The position numbers and the translations under genes are program-made. Shown here piece by piece: positions 21,292 to 29,962 of a stretch of 29,962 nt of DNA. Every line of letters starts with the position of its first letter. Position 1 is the stretch's first letter. Source of the DNA: an uncultured Ureaplasma sp. (GTDB taxonomy: Bacteria > Bacillota_I > Bacilli_A > Mycoplasmatales > Mycoplasmoidaceae); contig CAJUTA010000042.1 of the NCBI GenBank assembly GCA_910589685.1, positions 1-29,962 of the forward strand. Reading direction: 5' to 3'. The notes beneath the pieces are model-generated. The model made no database searches, had not been told where the DNA came from, and saw only the letters and a program-made list of their open reading frames with translations.

Positions 21292-22232
21292 ATGAAAAGT
21301 AATAATCTTAATATTATTGATTTAATCCATAATATATATATATATATAAATTAGAAAATAATTCACTTGATAGACCAAGTGAATTAGTTATGCATAAAGT
21401 TTTATTCTTTGTTTATGCACTTTTTTATAAAAAATACTCAATTGAATTATTCATTCCTAACTTTGAATCTTGAACATATGGACCAGTTGAAATAAGATAT
21501 CGCAAAATTCATAATAATTGTTCAATAGATTGCAAAAGTTTTTTCAATATCTGTAATTTAAATAATGAACAAACAATTTTTTTAAATTCAATAATAGAAA
21601 AATTACTTAAAACCAATATTTGAGATTTAGTTGATTGATCTCATTCAACATTAGCATATCAAAATGGATTATCAAATCCAAATAAAGCAATCAATAACAA
21701 AGATATCCAAAAAATAAAATTCAATCAAAAAGAAAATAGACAATATTGTGTTTCTAATATCTTAGGTAAACAAAAACCTAATAATGAATTTTATACTCCA
21801 TCTGCTCCAATCATCAATTTAATTAAGAAATTAAATATCCCTAAAAATAAAGTCATTTGATGTCCATTTGATTTAGGAGACAGTGAGTTTGTGAAACAAC
21901 TTACTAACTATGGTTATAAAGTAATTTATTCTCATATTAAAAATGGCCAAGATTTTTACAAATATGAACCAAATGAACATTGAGATGTAATTATTTCAAA
22001 TCCACCATTTTCTAAAAAAAGATTACTTATTGAAAGATGCGAAACATTTAAAAAGGATTTTTGCTTACTTTATGGAGCAACCATTTTTAGCCAATCTATG
22101 GGTGATACTCTTAATAGGTGTAAATTTTTATTTATCCAAAATAATATTAAATTCACAACAATAAATGACCAAAATAAATCATTCCAATGTTGTTGAGTTA
22201 TGAACAAAAATTTCAAATATTTAAAGGATTAG
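21292..22232 (+). CDS. Panacea (DUF4065) domain fused to an adenine methyltransferase-like domain, frameshifted at a TA tract
   Basis: With one TA fewer this is a 312-aa protein. The N-terminal half resembles the Panacea/DUF4065 (SocA/GepA-like) domain: ELVMHKVLFFVYALFYKKYS, FESWTYGPVEIRYRKI, and a later WDLVDWSHSTLAYQNG matching the domain's Ser/Thr-His element. The C-terminal half looks like a phage-type class I methyltransferase: NEFYTPSAPIINLIKKLN, KVIWCPFDLGDSEFVK, and the catalytic NPPF in WDVIISNPPFSKKR. Several TGA codons are Trp. The ATG at 21292 stops at a TAG (21352-21354) because of (TA)8; the ATG at 21390 is a possible in-frame internal start. It ends 3 bp before the next gene, which has its ribosome binding site in this tail. 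Confidence 0.75.
21333..21348. repeat. (TA)8 tract in the 5' end of the Panacea-methyltransferase gene
   Basis: Eight TA units start 41 bp after the ATG at 21292. Seven (or ten) units give a continuous frame reading into KLENNSLDRPSELVMHK. Confidence 0.88.
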
Positions 22233-22235
22233 AAA

Positions 22236-23348
22236 ATGGAAAAGATTAGATTTGAAACAAGAACAATTAAAGAAATTATTGAAAATCAAAAAATTTATAA
22301 TATGGATTTGCCATATCAAAGAAATGGTGATGCATGAACAAAAAAGAATAAAGAATCGTTAATAGACAGTATTGAAAATTATTTCTTAGTACCACCATTA
22401 ATTTTAAATAAAAGAAATGATAATAATTTTGATGTATTGGATGGCAAACAAAGATTAACAACAATTTTTGAATCTAGTGATAAATTTAAACGAAGCGGGT
22501 TAAATTATGAGTTAGCAATGATGATTTTACAAGATGAGTCAGAAGAAAAAATTAAGGAAAGCTTTATTAGAATAAATAAAAATTCTATTAAATTAAATAA
22601 AAATGAATTTTTATTAGCAGATGCTAATTTTGATAATAGGAAATTCTTTTTAGAACTTGCGCAAGACCAAAATTATAAAGAATTAATTAAAAATAATAAA
22701 AAGTCAAAACGTTTTAGCCATGAAGAAATAATTATATGAATTTTTTCCATAATTAATATGCTAAATAAAACTTCAAACTCTAGTATTAGAAATGAGTGTA
22801 AAAAAATTGTAAAGAAAAAATTTGAAGTCTCTCATTTAAATGATGCATCTAAGAATTTCGAGAAAACATTTGAATTGTTAAACAATATTCTCAATAAAAA
22901 TATATTAGAACCAAAAAACTTTAAAACTTTTTTTAGTGCAATATTTGTTGCATTTTATTTAAATATAAATGAATCAACTTATTTAATGAGTCAAAAAGAA
23001 TCTATAAATAATTCATTAAAAAATATTAATGAGGAAATTAAAAAAGATCAAATGGGAGGAGGAACTAAATTTGATGGTTTAATGAATACAAAGGAAAGAA
23101 TTCACAAAATAGAAAGTATACTAATAAATTTAATTAAAGAAAAAGATAAAAAAAGACAATTTTCTCAAGAAGAAAAAAATAAAAAATTAATAGAACAAAA
23201 TTATAAATGTGCAAGATGTGGAACGTTAATAGAAAATGTGACTTCACATGCTGATCATATCATTCCATTTTCTAAAGGTGGTTTAACAAATTTGGATAAT
23301 TTGCAGATATTATGCAAATATTGTAATTTAACAAAAAGTAATAAATAA
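22236..23348 (+). CDS. DUF262 protein with C-terminal HNH nuclease
   Basis: A 370-aa protein in two parts. The N-terminal DUF262 (ParB/Srx-like, GmrS-type) domain shows LPYQRNGDAWTKKNKESLIDSI, then the hallmark DVLDGKQRLTTIFE and a downstream FIRINKNSIKLNKNE element. The C-terminal HNH domain (about residues 310-370) has CARCG, the metal/catalytic SHADHIIPFSKGGLTNLDNL, and CKYCN, with two CxxC pairs for zinc. DUF262 proteins occur in GmrSD-type modification-dependent restriction and other defence systems. It begins 4 bp after the Panacea-methyltransferase stop, with AAAGGA upstream, so the two form an operon. The frame is intact, with two Trp TGA codons. Confidence 0.85.
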
Positions 23349-23355
23349 TATTTGA

Positions 23356-24567
23356 CTAACAAGACAACATTTTGTTTTTCAAAACACTATTAAAATATTC
23401 TTTTAAATATTTTTGCACTTCTCTTAGAATACTATGATTCAATTGCTTAAATAATTCAAATTCATTGTTATTTAATGATTCATTATCATTTGTACTTTTC
23501 AATTCACCAGTTTTATAATCCCAATAAAGTTTGTATTTATCATACATGGTGTGAATATTTGGGGTTAATGGTAGAAAATTGTAAGGATCAGAAATCTGTC
23601 GAAGAATTTCTTTATTGCTATTTTTTAAGTACTCATTTTTAATTTCATATACTGGTTTAATATGAGCTTTTTCATAATCAATTTGCATATCTTTTTGAAT
23701 ATTAAAAAACTCAAAATATGGATCTCTTCATTTTGTTTGGATTTCTTTTGTGAATTCTTTTCTTAATTTAATAATTTCTGAATTTATACTAAAGAATTTT
23801 TTATTTTGTGATTCTAAATTATCTTTCATTTTTTGTCTTATGTTTTTTCAATCTTTTGAATTTTTTATAAACTCTTTAAAGAATGAATCTAATTCAGGAT
23901 TGAATTTTAAAAAATCATTTAATTTTAAATTTTTATCATTTTCTAATCATTTATAAACTTTATTAATTAAATAAGTCAAGTTAAATTGATTGATTTCATT
24001 CTTTTCACAATATTGTTTTCTAAATTTTTTACAAACATTTAACGTGCCTAAAAATAATCCAAATGGAACTTCACTATTTAAATAATATGTTGTTAATTCT
24101 CCCTTTCCATTGCATTCTCCACTAGGATTACTGCCAGACAAAATATAAATAATATTTTGAAAAGTTATTCTTCATAATTCATTTTTTGAATCATTTAAAA
24201 AATCATTAATTTTATTTAGATTTATTGAATCATTAAATGTATTTTGTTCTTTTCTCTTATTATGATTTTCCAAAGAAACAAATTTATGTTTTAGACCTAA
24301 AACATTTTCAATTAATTCTTTTCTTAAAATAAAAGAATGATTTTTCTTTTTTGATTCTTGATGCAAACCTGTAGTTTCTAACTTAATTGAAAATGATTTG
24401 AATTCAATTTTATAATCAATTATAAAACTATTATTTACTACTAATAATTTGTAAGTTATTTGATTTAATTTATCTTTAGAAAATACATCCATTGATACAA
24501 TTTGTGGATTGTACTCTGAAAGAAATTCATTAAATAATCTATCTAATTTTTGTTCTATTTTGTCCAT
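23356..24567 (-). CDS. Type II restriction endonuclease, HNH family (putative)
   Basis: A 403-aa protein of intact frame, with three Trp TGA codons. The C-terminal quarter looks like an HNH-type nuclease: EKAHIKPVYEI followed by QISDPYNFLPLTPNIHTMYD and KYKLYWDYKTGEL, which matches the His-Asn-His arrangement of HNH-type restriction enzymes. The N-terminal 250 residues are unfamiliar and probably bind the target. It starts 7 bp after the stop of the cytosine methyltransferase, the usual arrangement of a Type II pair, and this context is much of the evidence. It ends 8 bp from the convergent DUF262-HNH gene. Confidence 0.75.
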
Positions 24568-24574
24568 AATAAAT

Positions 24575-25764
24575 CTAAAACTTTAATGACTTAAAAATCT
24601 CTTCCAAAACTGGTACTGCAATTGAATTACCACAAAGGAAAGTCTGTTTTTGGGGTGACACTAAATTGCAATTAACAACTTTTTGGTAATCATTTTTATC
24701 AAATCCCATATAGAGGAAATTTTCTAAATTACTTAAATAACGGATTCTATTTTCATTGTCAAAAATTTTAATTCTACTATTAGCTCCGGTTGCGGTCAAT
24801 GTTGGACCAATTCCATTGATACTATAAATATAGTTCTCACAATTAAAGTTAGTGTAGTTTATTAATGTTTTTCTCTGAATATTAGATTTTGTTTTTATCA
24901 AAATACTTGTTTCATATTTATTCAAGTGATCTAAAAATAAATCATTTGAAACATTACTAGACAAAATATCTTTAATTTTTTTATTTTTCTTGGGATGAAA
25001 AAAATTAGGAAAGATGAAATTTGTTTTATCTAATCAATATTTACTTATAGATAGAAGAAATGCACGTGATCTATTTTGAGGTAAACCAAAATCTTTAGCA
25101 TTCAAGATATATAGCTTAGATTCATATCCTAATTTTTTTAATTGATTTTGTCAAATTCTTAATTCATTAATATTCTTTTGATTAGCTACTTGACTAACAT
25201 TTTCCATTAATAAATATTTAGGCATTTCATCTAAAGAATAATTATTTGATAATTCAATAAATATTCTTTCAATTTCTCATAATAAACTAGATCTAGTTTT
25301 GGAGTCCTTACTCATCCCGCGCTGTTTACCTTGAATAGATAAATCTTGACATGGAAATGAATAAGTAAAGATATCTAAATTTTTAGAAATATTAGAATAT
25401 TTGGTTGAACAAACATCAAAAGAATTATTGCATAATTTATGACTTGCAACAATATATTGGATTATTTGGGAATTTAAAATTTTAGAATTTAAATAATTAT
25501 CACTTATTGGCTTCTTTGAATCATTTGATAACTTATTTAATATATATATATATATATATATTTGAAATCACTATAATTTTCTACATTGGGAACCCCAAAA
25601 TGAATTGCATAATGAGCAATAATAGCTGGAATAAACCATTCAATCATCCCAACTAATTTAACATTCCAATTCATTTCACTAGAAATATTTTTAAGCGCCT
25701 TATATTGAGAACCAATTCCTGCAAAGGCTTCATAAAGTGTGATGTTTTTTCTATTAGATTTCAT
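24575..25764 (-). CDS. C5-cytosine DNA methyltransferase, frameshifted at a TA tract
   Basis: Methylates cytosine at C5 within a target not predictable here. The first 68 codons give motif I (EAFAGIGSQYKAL). After a frame change come motif IV with the catalytic cysteine (YSFPCQDLSIQGKQRG), motif VI (KYLLMENVSQ), motif VIII-like AKDFGLPQNRSRAF, the variable recognition region, and motifs IX-X near the C-terminus (RIRYLSNLENFLYMGF, LVSPQKQTFLCGNSIAVPVLEEI). The frames meet at (TA)10 (25541-25560); nine TA units make one protein of about 396 aa. In this sequence translation ends at 25537. It is the upstream partner of the HNH endonuclease. Confidence 0.85.
25541..25560. repeat. (TA)10 tract inside the cytosine methyltransferase gene
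   Basis: Ten TA units encode an alternating Tyr-Ile stretch after NYSDFK and then reach a stop. Nine (or twelve) units join motif I to motif IV. Confidence 0.9.
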
Positions 25765-25832
25765 CTGAATATTTTCTTATATTAAATCTTAACGTATTTT
25801 ATTTTAGGCAATATATTAATCTAAATAATCGA

Positions 25833-25850
25833 TCTATTTAACCAAATAGA
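25833..25850. promoter_or_regulatory. Short inverted repeat in the divergent promoter region
   Basis: TCTATTT and AAATAGA form a 7-bp perfect inverted repeat with a 4-base spacer in the 115-bp gap between the divergent methyltransferase and plsY. It could be an operator or a small hairpin; the evidence is only the symmetry. Confidence 0.3.
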
Positions 25851-25879
25851 AAATAATAATTAGTAAAATATTAATATCT

Positions 25880-26614
25880 ATGTTAAGCAATTATCATCTT
25901 GGACTAATAATTATAATTTTGTGTGGAGCAATAGTAGGTTACTTAAGTGGATCTATTTTGTTTGCACTTGTAATAGAAAAATTTATTCATAGTGACAAGA
26001 TCAAAAAATTTGGTTCTGGTAATCCAGGATTCACAAATACATATCGAATATATGGTAAAAAAGTTTCATTAACTGTTTTGGCATTAGACTTATTAAAAAC
26101 AATTTTACCAGTTCTAATATTTTGAGCAATTTATATAAGTTGTTTTAAAACATCTTTTGATGAAGAAGTAACAAAATATTATAACCCTGGGATATTTATT
26201 TATGTGCCAGGAATTTTTGCATTTGTAGGACACTTATTTCCAATATATTTCAAATTTAAAGGCGGAAAGGGTGTTGCTTGTATTGGTGGAATATATATTT
26301 GTATAAGTCCATTCATTGCATTAATTGGAATAATTATTTTAGTGATAATTATTAAATGAAAAAAAATGATGTCTTTAGCTGTACTAATTGCATGCATTAT
26401 TTTGCCTTGATTAGTATTTGTACCAGGAATAAGTTTTAACTATCTAATTTATCCAAATATTATTGATTCAGTTAGAGCTAATATTTATTCACCTACAATT
26501 TTTGCTGAATTATTTGGCATACTTATTTTAATGTCAATCACCATCTTTGCTAGACATACAAAAAATATTAAAAATATTATTAATAAAAGAGAAAATAAAA
26601 TAAAAAGTGTTTAG
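25880..26614 (+). CDS. plsY: Acyl-phosphate:glycerol-3-phosphate acyltransferase PlsY
   Basis: Integral membrane enzyme that makes lysophosphatidic acid from acyl-phosphate and glycerol-3-phosphate, the first step of phospholipid synthesis. The 244-aa protein has the three cytoplasmic motifs of the family: GYLSGSILFAL, the FGSGNPGFTNTYRIYGKK loop (usually GSGNxGxTN), FAFVGHLFPIYFKFKGGKGVA, and a final FARHTKNIKNI. Multiple membrane helices are evident. Three TGA codons are Trp. It is divergent from the methyltransferase, is followed by a strong terminator, and marks the return to core genes. Confidence 0.95.
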
Positions 26615-26628
26615 TTATATTAATATAT

Positions 26629-26658
26629 AAAAAATCTACTTTTATAGTAGATTTTTTT
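26629..26658. terminator. Rho-independent terminator of plsY
   Basis: AAAAAATCTAC (26629-26639) pairs perfectly with GTAGATTTTTT (26647-26657) around a short loop, with a T run on both strands. It can serve plsY (+) and the convergent membrane protein gene (-). Confidence 0.9.
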
Positions 26659-26708
26659 ATTACAAAATTAATAAATAATATGTGATCTTATTATTAAAAA
26701 TGAATTAA

Positions 26709-27005
26709 TTAAATAATTGTTGGATTTTCATATTTAGAAATTGCACTACATGAAAAAATTAATGAACTAATTGGACCTAAAATAATAATTGTGAAAATAC
26801 CTCAAATTAATTTATTGTCTTCTACATCTGGTCTAACTCATGTGGTAGATAAAATTCTAATTGCATTAATAATGTCCAAAATTATTGTAACTATTGCTCC
26901 AATAATAGTGATGATAAGAACAAGAGAAACTATTGATGATGTTCTTATTTTCTTTAATAATTCTAGTTGTTTTTGTTGTTCGCTAACATTTACTACTTGT
27001 TCCAT
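26709..27005 (-). CDS. Small two-helix membrane protein, 98 aa
   Basis: I do not recognise a family. A charged N-terminus (MEQVVNVSEQQKQLELLKKI) is followed by two membrane segments: SSIVSLVLIITIIGAIVTII with LDIINAI, and LIWGIFTIIILGPISSLIFS, then a short tail ending in NPTII. The ATG at 27005 is chosen over one 39 bp upstream because a perfect AAGGAG lies 7 bases before it. Two TGA codons are Trp. It is convergent with plsY across the terminator at 26629-26658. Confidence 0.75.
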
Positions 27006-27094
27006 ATGAAACTCCTTATACAAATTTATATTTAAATAAACCATTTATATAATATTCAAATTTTTATAATTACTTAAATTAACTTAATAAAACT

Positions 27095-27153
27095 AAGTCT
27101 ATTTTTAATTTTTATTGAAATTTGTCAAATAAATTAATAAAAAATTAAGACTT
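27095..27153. other. Long imperfect hairpin in the divergent intergenic region
   Basis: AAGTCT (27095-27100) pairs with AGACTT (27148-27153), and the AT-rich arms between them are largely complementary (TTTTTAATTTTTATT against AATAAATTAATAAAAAA). It lies 73 bp upstream of an unassigned terminator, so it could belong to a short untranslated transcript. Confidence 0.3.
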
Positions 27154-27225
27154 TAAAAACAAATATAAAAAATAATTAAAAAAATTTTTTAAATTTTTCA
27201 CAATTTTTTTAGCAAAAAAATATAG

Positions 27226-27253
27226 AAAAAACCCGAATAAAAGCGGGTTTTTT
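27226..27253. terminator. Strong rho-independent terminator not at the end of any gene
   Basis: AAAAAACCCG (27226-27235) pairs with CGGGTTTTTT (27244-27253) across an 8-base loop. It lies between two divergent genes, about 100 bp upstream of the S8 protease and 220 bp from the membrane protein start. It could end an unannotated small RNA, act as an attenuator, or insulate the two promoters. Confidence 0.8.
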
Positions 27254-27304
27254 AATTTTGAATTACCTTTAAAAAATTCTTAAATTTATTGGGAAAAATA
27301 ATAT

Positions 27305-27310
27305 TATAAT
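27305..27310 (+). promoter_or_regulatory. -10 box for the S8 protease gene
   Basis: A perfect TATAAT lies 41 bp upstream of the ATG at 27351, downstream of the terminator at 27226-27253. No clear -35 hexamer is visible, which is common in mycoplasmas. AAGGA at 27336-27340 serves as ribosome binding site. Confidence 0.6.
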
Positions 27311-27350
27311 ATTTTCTTTCACAATTTTAAACAAAAAGGAATTTAACAAA

Positions 27351-29962
27351 ATGGAAACAAACAACAAACCAAAACACAGCATTATAAGTTTAATTAATGA
27401 CAAGATCATTATTAGAAAACCAAGTAATGCGATTTATTATTTACCACACAACAATGAACCTATTAAAGATGAATTGGTGCTACGAGTAGTACTAAACTAT
27501 GAGGAGCCGAGTGATGAATTAGATACAAAAGAAAAAATCCAATATCACATCACAAAAAATGAAGAAGCTATTGATGAAATAGAAAAAGAATTTAGTGATT
27601 TACTATTTACAGACTATAGCACTACAACTAATGAAATCTGATTAGGCTTCCCAAAGGACGAAAATGAAATTGTTCTTAAAAAATTAACTAAAATGGAAAT
27701 AGTTTCAATGATATATCTCTATGAAGCTAATGATGAAAAAGAACAAATTGGTATAGAACCATATAGCAATTCATTATCAGCAATTGAAGAATTTAAAATT
27801 TCAACAGAAGAATCAATTTCAATTCCACATCAATTGTCAATGCATACTATTAATGAAATTGTTATTGAAAAATCTAATTATGATTCTGAAACCAAGACAT
27901 TAACTATTGATTTAAATAAATTCAAAACTGAAAATGAGATTCAACAATTATTTGCCTACATGTATAGCAAAGAAAACCATTGAGAAGAATTAATTAACCA
28001 TTTAGGATTTATTATTTTCCAACACATTTTAATTCAATATGAAGGAAAAGAAATTGCTCGAATTAATTTTGATATTTCTAAATCAAATAATGGAATTAGC
28101 TTCACAGATCGAACAATTCAATTATTCCCAGTTATATTGAGTGAACTAACAACTAAACATGAACAAAATAGTTTCCTTGAATCAAAATACACTTTCTCAA
28201 AAGATTTAAAAGAAGCAAATATTGTAACTGCAATTAAATATTCTCTTTTAAATTATGAAGAATTATTTAAAGCTATTCTATTCAACAATCAAACATATAC
28301 CTTAGTTGCCCAAATCAATCCAGATGAGTTGGCAATCAAATCAATTAGCAAAAAAATATTTGAAAACAAAAATGTTTTAAAAGTAAAATTTAATATTTTT
28401 GATAATCAGAAACGAATGAATTTACTATTTGCATATTTAGCAAAACAACCAATAAATAAAGAATATTGAATTGAAAAAATTGCAAAATTGATAACTGATG
28501 GTATTAAAGAAAAAGAACTACCAAGCATTCAAGAATATTCATTCATTTCATTTAATGAATCTGAAAATAATTTAAATATTAATGCAGCATCTATTGGCGG
28601 AATCAACTATGAAATAGCAAGTCCAGAATTAGATCTTGAAACAGAAAAATTCAAACATCTATTCTTTGATGACTCATTAAAATTTGAAAGTATTCGTGAT
28701 TTAGAAAATTCAATTAGTTTAAATATTTCTTGAAATAGAAACACATACTTACAATATAACAATTTGCAAAATATTTTATTTCCTGAAACTCATGAATCTA
28801 AACGTGAAGTTAAAATAAATGAAAATTTAGAAAAAGTATTTAATGAACTAAATGAAAAAATTCAAACTCTTAAAGTAAAAGATGCCAAGTTTATAAAAGT
28901 TGGATCACAAATTAAAATTCAATTTAATAATTTTGACAATATTAAAGATCTAAAATTAACCTTTGCAATTATGAATCTTAACTACAAAGGTTGTCGAGAA
29001 GAATGATTAACTAAATTTGTTGAATTAACAAAAGAGGCAATTAAAAAAGTAAATAAAAATATTAGCAAAATTTCATATATTAGTTACTTGATTAATGAAG
29101 ATCAAAAACTTTATTTAACAGTTCCAAGTATTGGTGGATATTCAAATGAAGCAATGAGTTTTGATGAAATATCACCAAGCGAAGTTGTTGATGCTAGTGG
29201 AAAAATTAAAAATATTGATTCAATCAAAAAAGGATTAATATATTACTTAACAAGTAATAAAGACGAATTAGACAAAATTATTATTAAAGAAAATTTAACA
29301 CCATTTGACCGATTCAATCATAAATTCTGATACCAATATTCAGCAGTAGGATTAAACACATACTTTGATAATTTATCTAACAATACCTTAAAATTTGATA
29401 AATTCAAAAATAATAATATTGGAATATTAGAAGCAGGAAATGGATTAATTGACTACAAATCTAACCACTTTGATGGAAGAATGGTAATCAAAGAAGATAG
29501 TGGTGAAATTCATTGACATGCCGACTTAGTTGGACGAATTACAAGTTCGTTACATGTTGGAATTGATCAATATTCAACAGTGGTAAGTGCAGGATTTGGA
29601 AATCATGGTAATAATGGGGTAATTTGAAATTTCTTAAAGTCTGTTGATTGATTAGTAGAAGCAGGAGTAAAACTAATCAATTGTAGTTGAGGAAATTCAA
29701 AAACAAAAGAAAGTGATCCAGACTTCTTTACATATGATGAATTAGCATTCAAATTAGACTATATTTCTCGAAAATTTGGAATAACAATCTTTAAATCAGC
29801 CGGGAATGACCATGAAGAATTTACTCCTTACTTTAGAGGATCAACATTATCAGTTAACTCAATTGTTGTAGGTTCAACTAATCCGTATGGAGGGAAAATT
29901 TCAGTTTTCTCTGACTATGAAAAATATCCAGATTATGAATTTACAAATGATGCGCCTAAACC
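27351..29962 (+). CDS. Subtilisin-family (S8) serine protease with N-terminal repeats, 3' end outside the window
   Basis: At least 870 aa, with no signal peptide visible at the N-terminus. Residues of about 1-680 contain a module occurring at least three times, with the pattern hydrophobic strand-NKF/NIF/NNF, then LFAYMYSKENHWEELI, LFAYLAKQPINKEYWIEKI, or LTFAIMNLNYKGCREEWL, at about residues 184, 342 and 524. The S8 domain begins near 688: IGILEAG (Glu694 at the usual Asp position), HADLVGRI (His723), VKLINCSWG, and the oxyanion SAGN (Asn819), followed by SIVVGSTN. The catalytic Ser motif lies past the edge. Many TGA codons are Trp. It could process surface proteins or host proteins. Confidence 0.85.

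Noticed and set aside
26791..27009. Plus-strand open frame opposite the small membrane protein
   Set aside because: The minus-strand frame has a perfect AAGGAG site and two clean membrane helices; the plus-strand frame has neither.
1..29962. tRNA or rRNA genes and CRISPR arrays
   Set aside because: No cloverleaf with a TTCGA-type arm or terminal CCA, no rRNA-like GC-richer stretch, and no spaced direct repeats were seen; the only repeats are TA and homopolymer tracts and the 79-bp copy.

Overview
The window reads as Mollicutes (mycoplasma-type) DNA. It is very AT-rich, and almost every gene uses in-frame TGA as tryptophan (genetic code 4), so genes that look broken into pieces join into full-length proteins once TGA is read as Trp. 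Gene content (rpmH-rnpA-yidC next to dnaA, a lone GHMP kinase beside ksgA, delta subunit RpoE, PlsY, a GH18 lipoprotein, a subtilisin-like protease) fits a host-associated mycoplasma. A Ureaplasma/Malacoplasma-type relative is only a guess.

Layout. (1) 1-1367 (-): dnaX, running off the left edge and containing an exact 79-bp repeat of the first bases of the window. (2) 1443-2525 (+): rpiB, an unknown 138-aa protein, and a frameshifted small membrane protein, closed by a bidirectional terminator at 2543-2578. (3) 2611-10335 (-): a compact housekeeping cluster transcribed away from the origin: rpmH, rnpA, yidC, ksgA, ispE, gltX, rpoE, fba, ychF, tdk. ispE has no stop codon and runs in frame into gltX. 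(4) 10336-10854: the AT-rich rpmH-dnaA intergenic region, the probable oriC, with a 41-aa gene and a 60-bp inverted repeat. (5) 10855-12207 (+): dnaA, not followed by dnaN.

(6) 12204-25764: an accessory defence/surface island directly behind dnaA. It holds a Type I R-M locus (hsdR, and an hsdM fused in frame to a half-size hsdS), a GH18 chitinase-like lipoprotein, a Panacea(DUF4065)-methyltransferase fusion followed by a DUF262-HNH nuclease, and a Type II system (HNH endonuclease plus C5-cytosine methyltransferase). Four of these genes carry a simple repeat near the 5' end or inside the gene that puts the rest out of frame: poly-G(9) in hsdM, (TA)7 in the chitinase, (TA)8 in the Panacea-methyltransferase and (TA)10 in the cytosine methyltransferase. 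A change of one repeat unit restores each. This is the layout of phase-variable contingency loci, all four in the OFF register in this sequence.

(7) 25880-27005: plsY (+), a strong terminator, and a small two-helix membrane protein (-). (8) 27006-27350: an intergenic region with a stray strong terminator and a long imperfect hairpin. (9) 27351-end (+): a large subtilisin-family (S8) protease with three divergent N-terminal repeats, cut by the right edge.

The main novelty candidates are the phase-variable defence island at the origin (especially the Panacea-methyltransferase/DUF262-HNH pair), the in-frame IspE-GluRS junction and the HsdM-half-HsdS junction.
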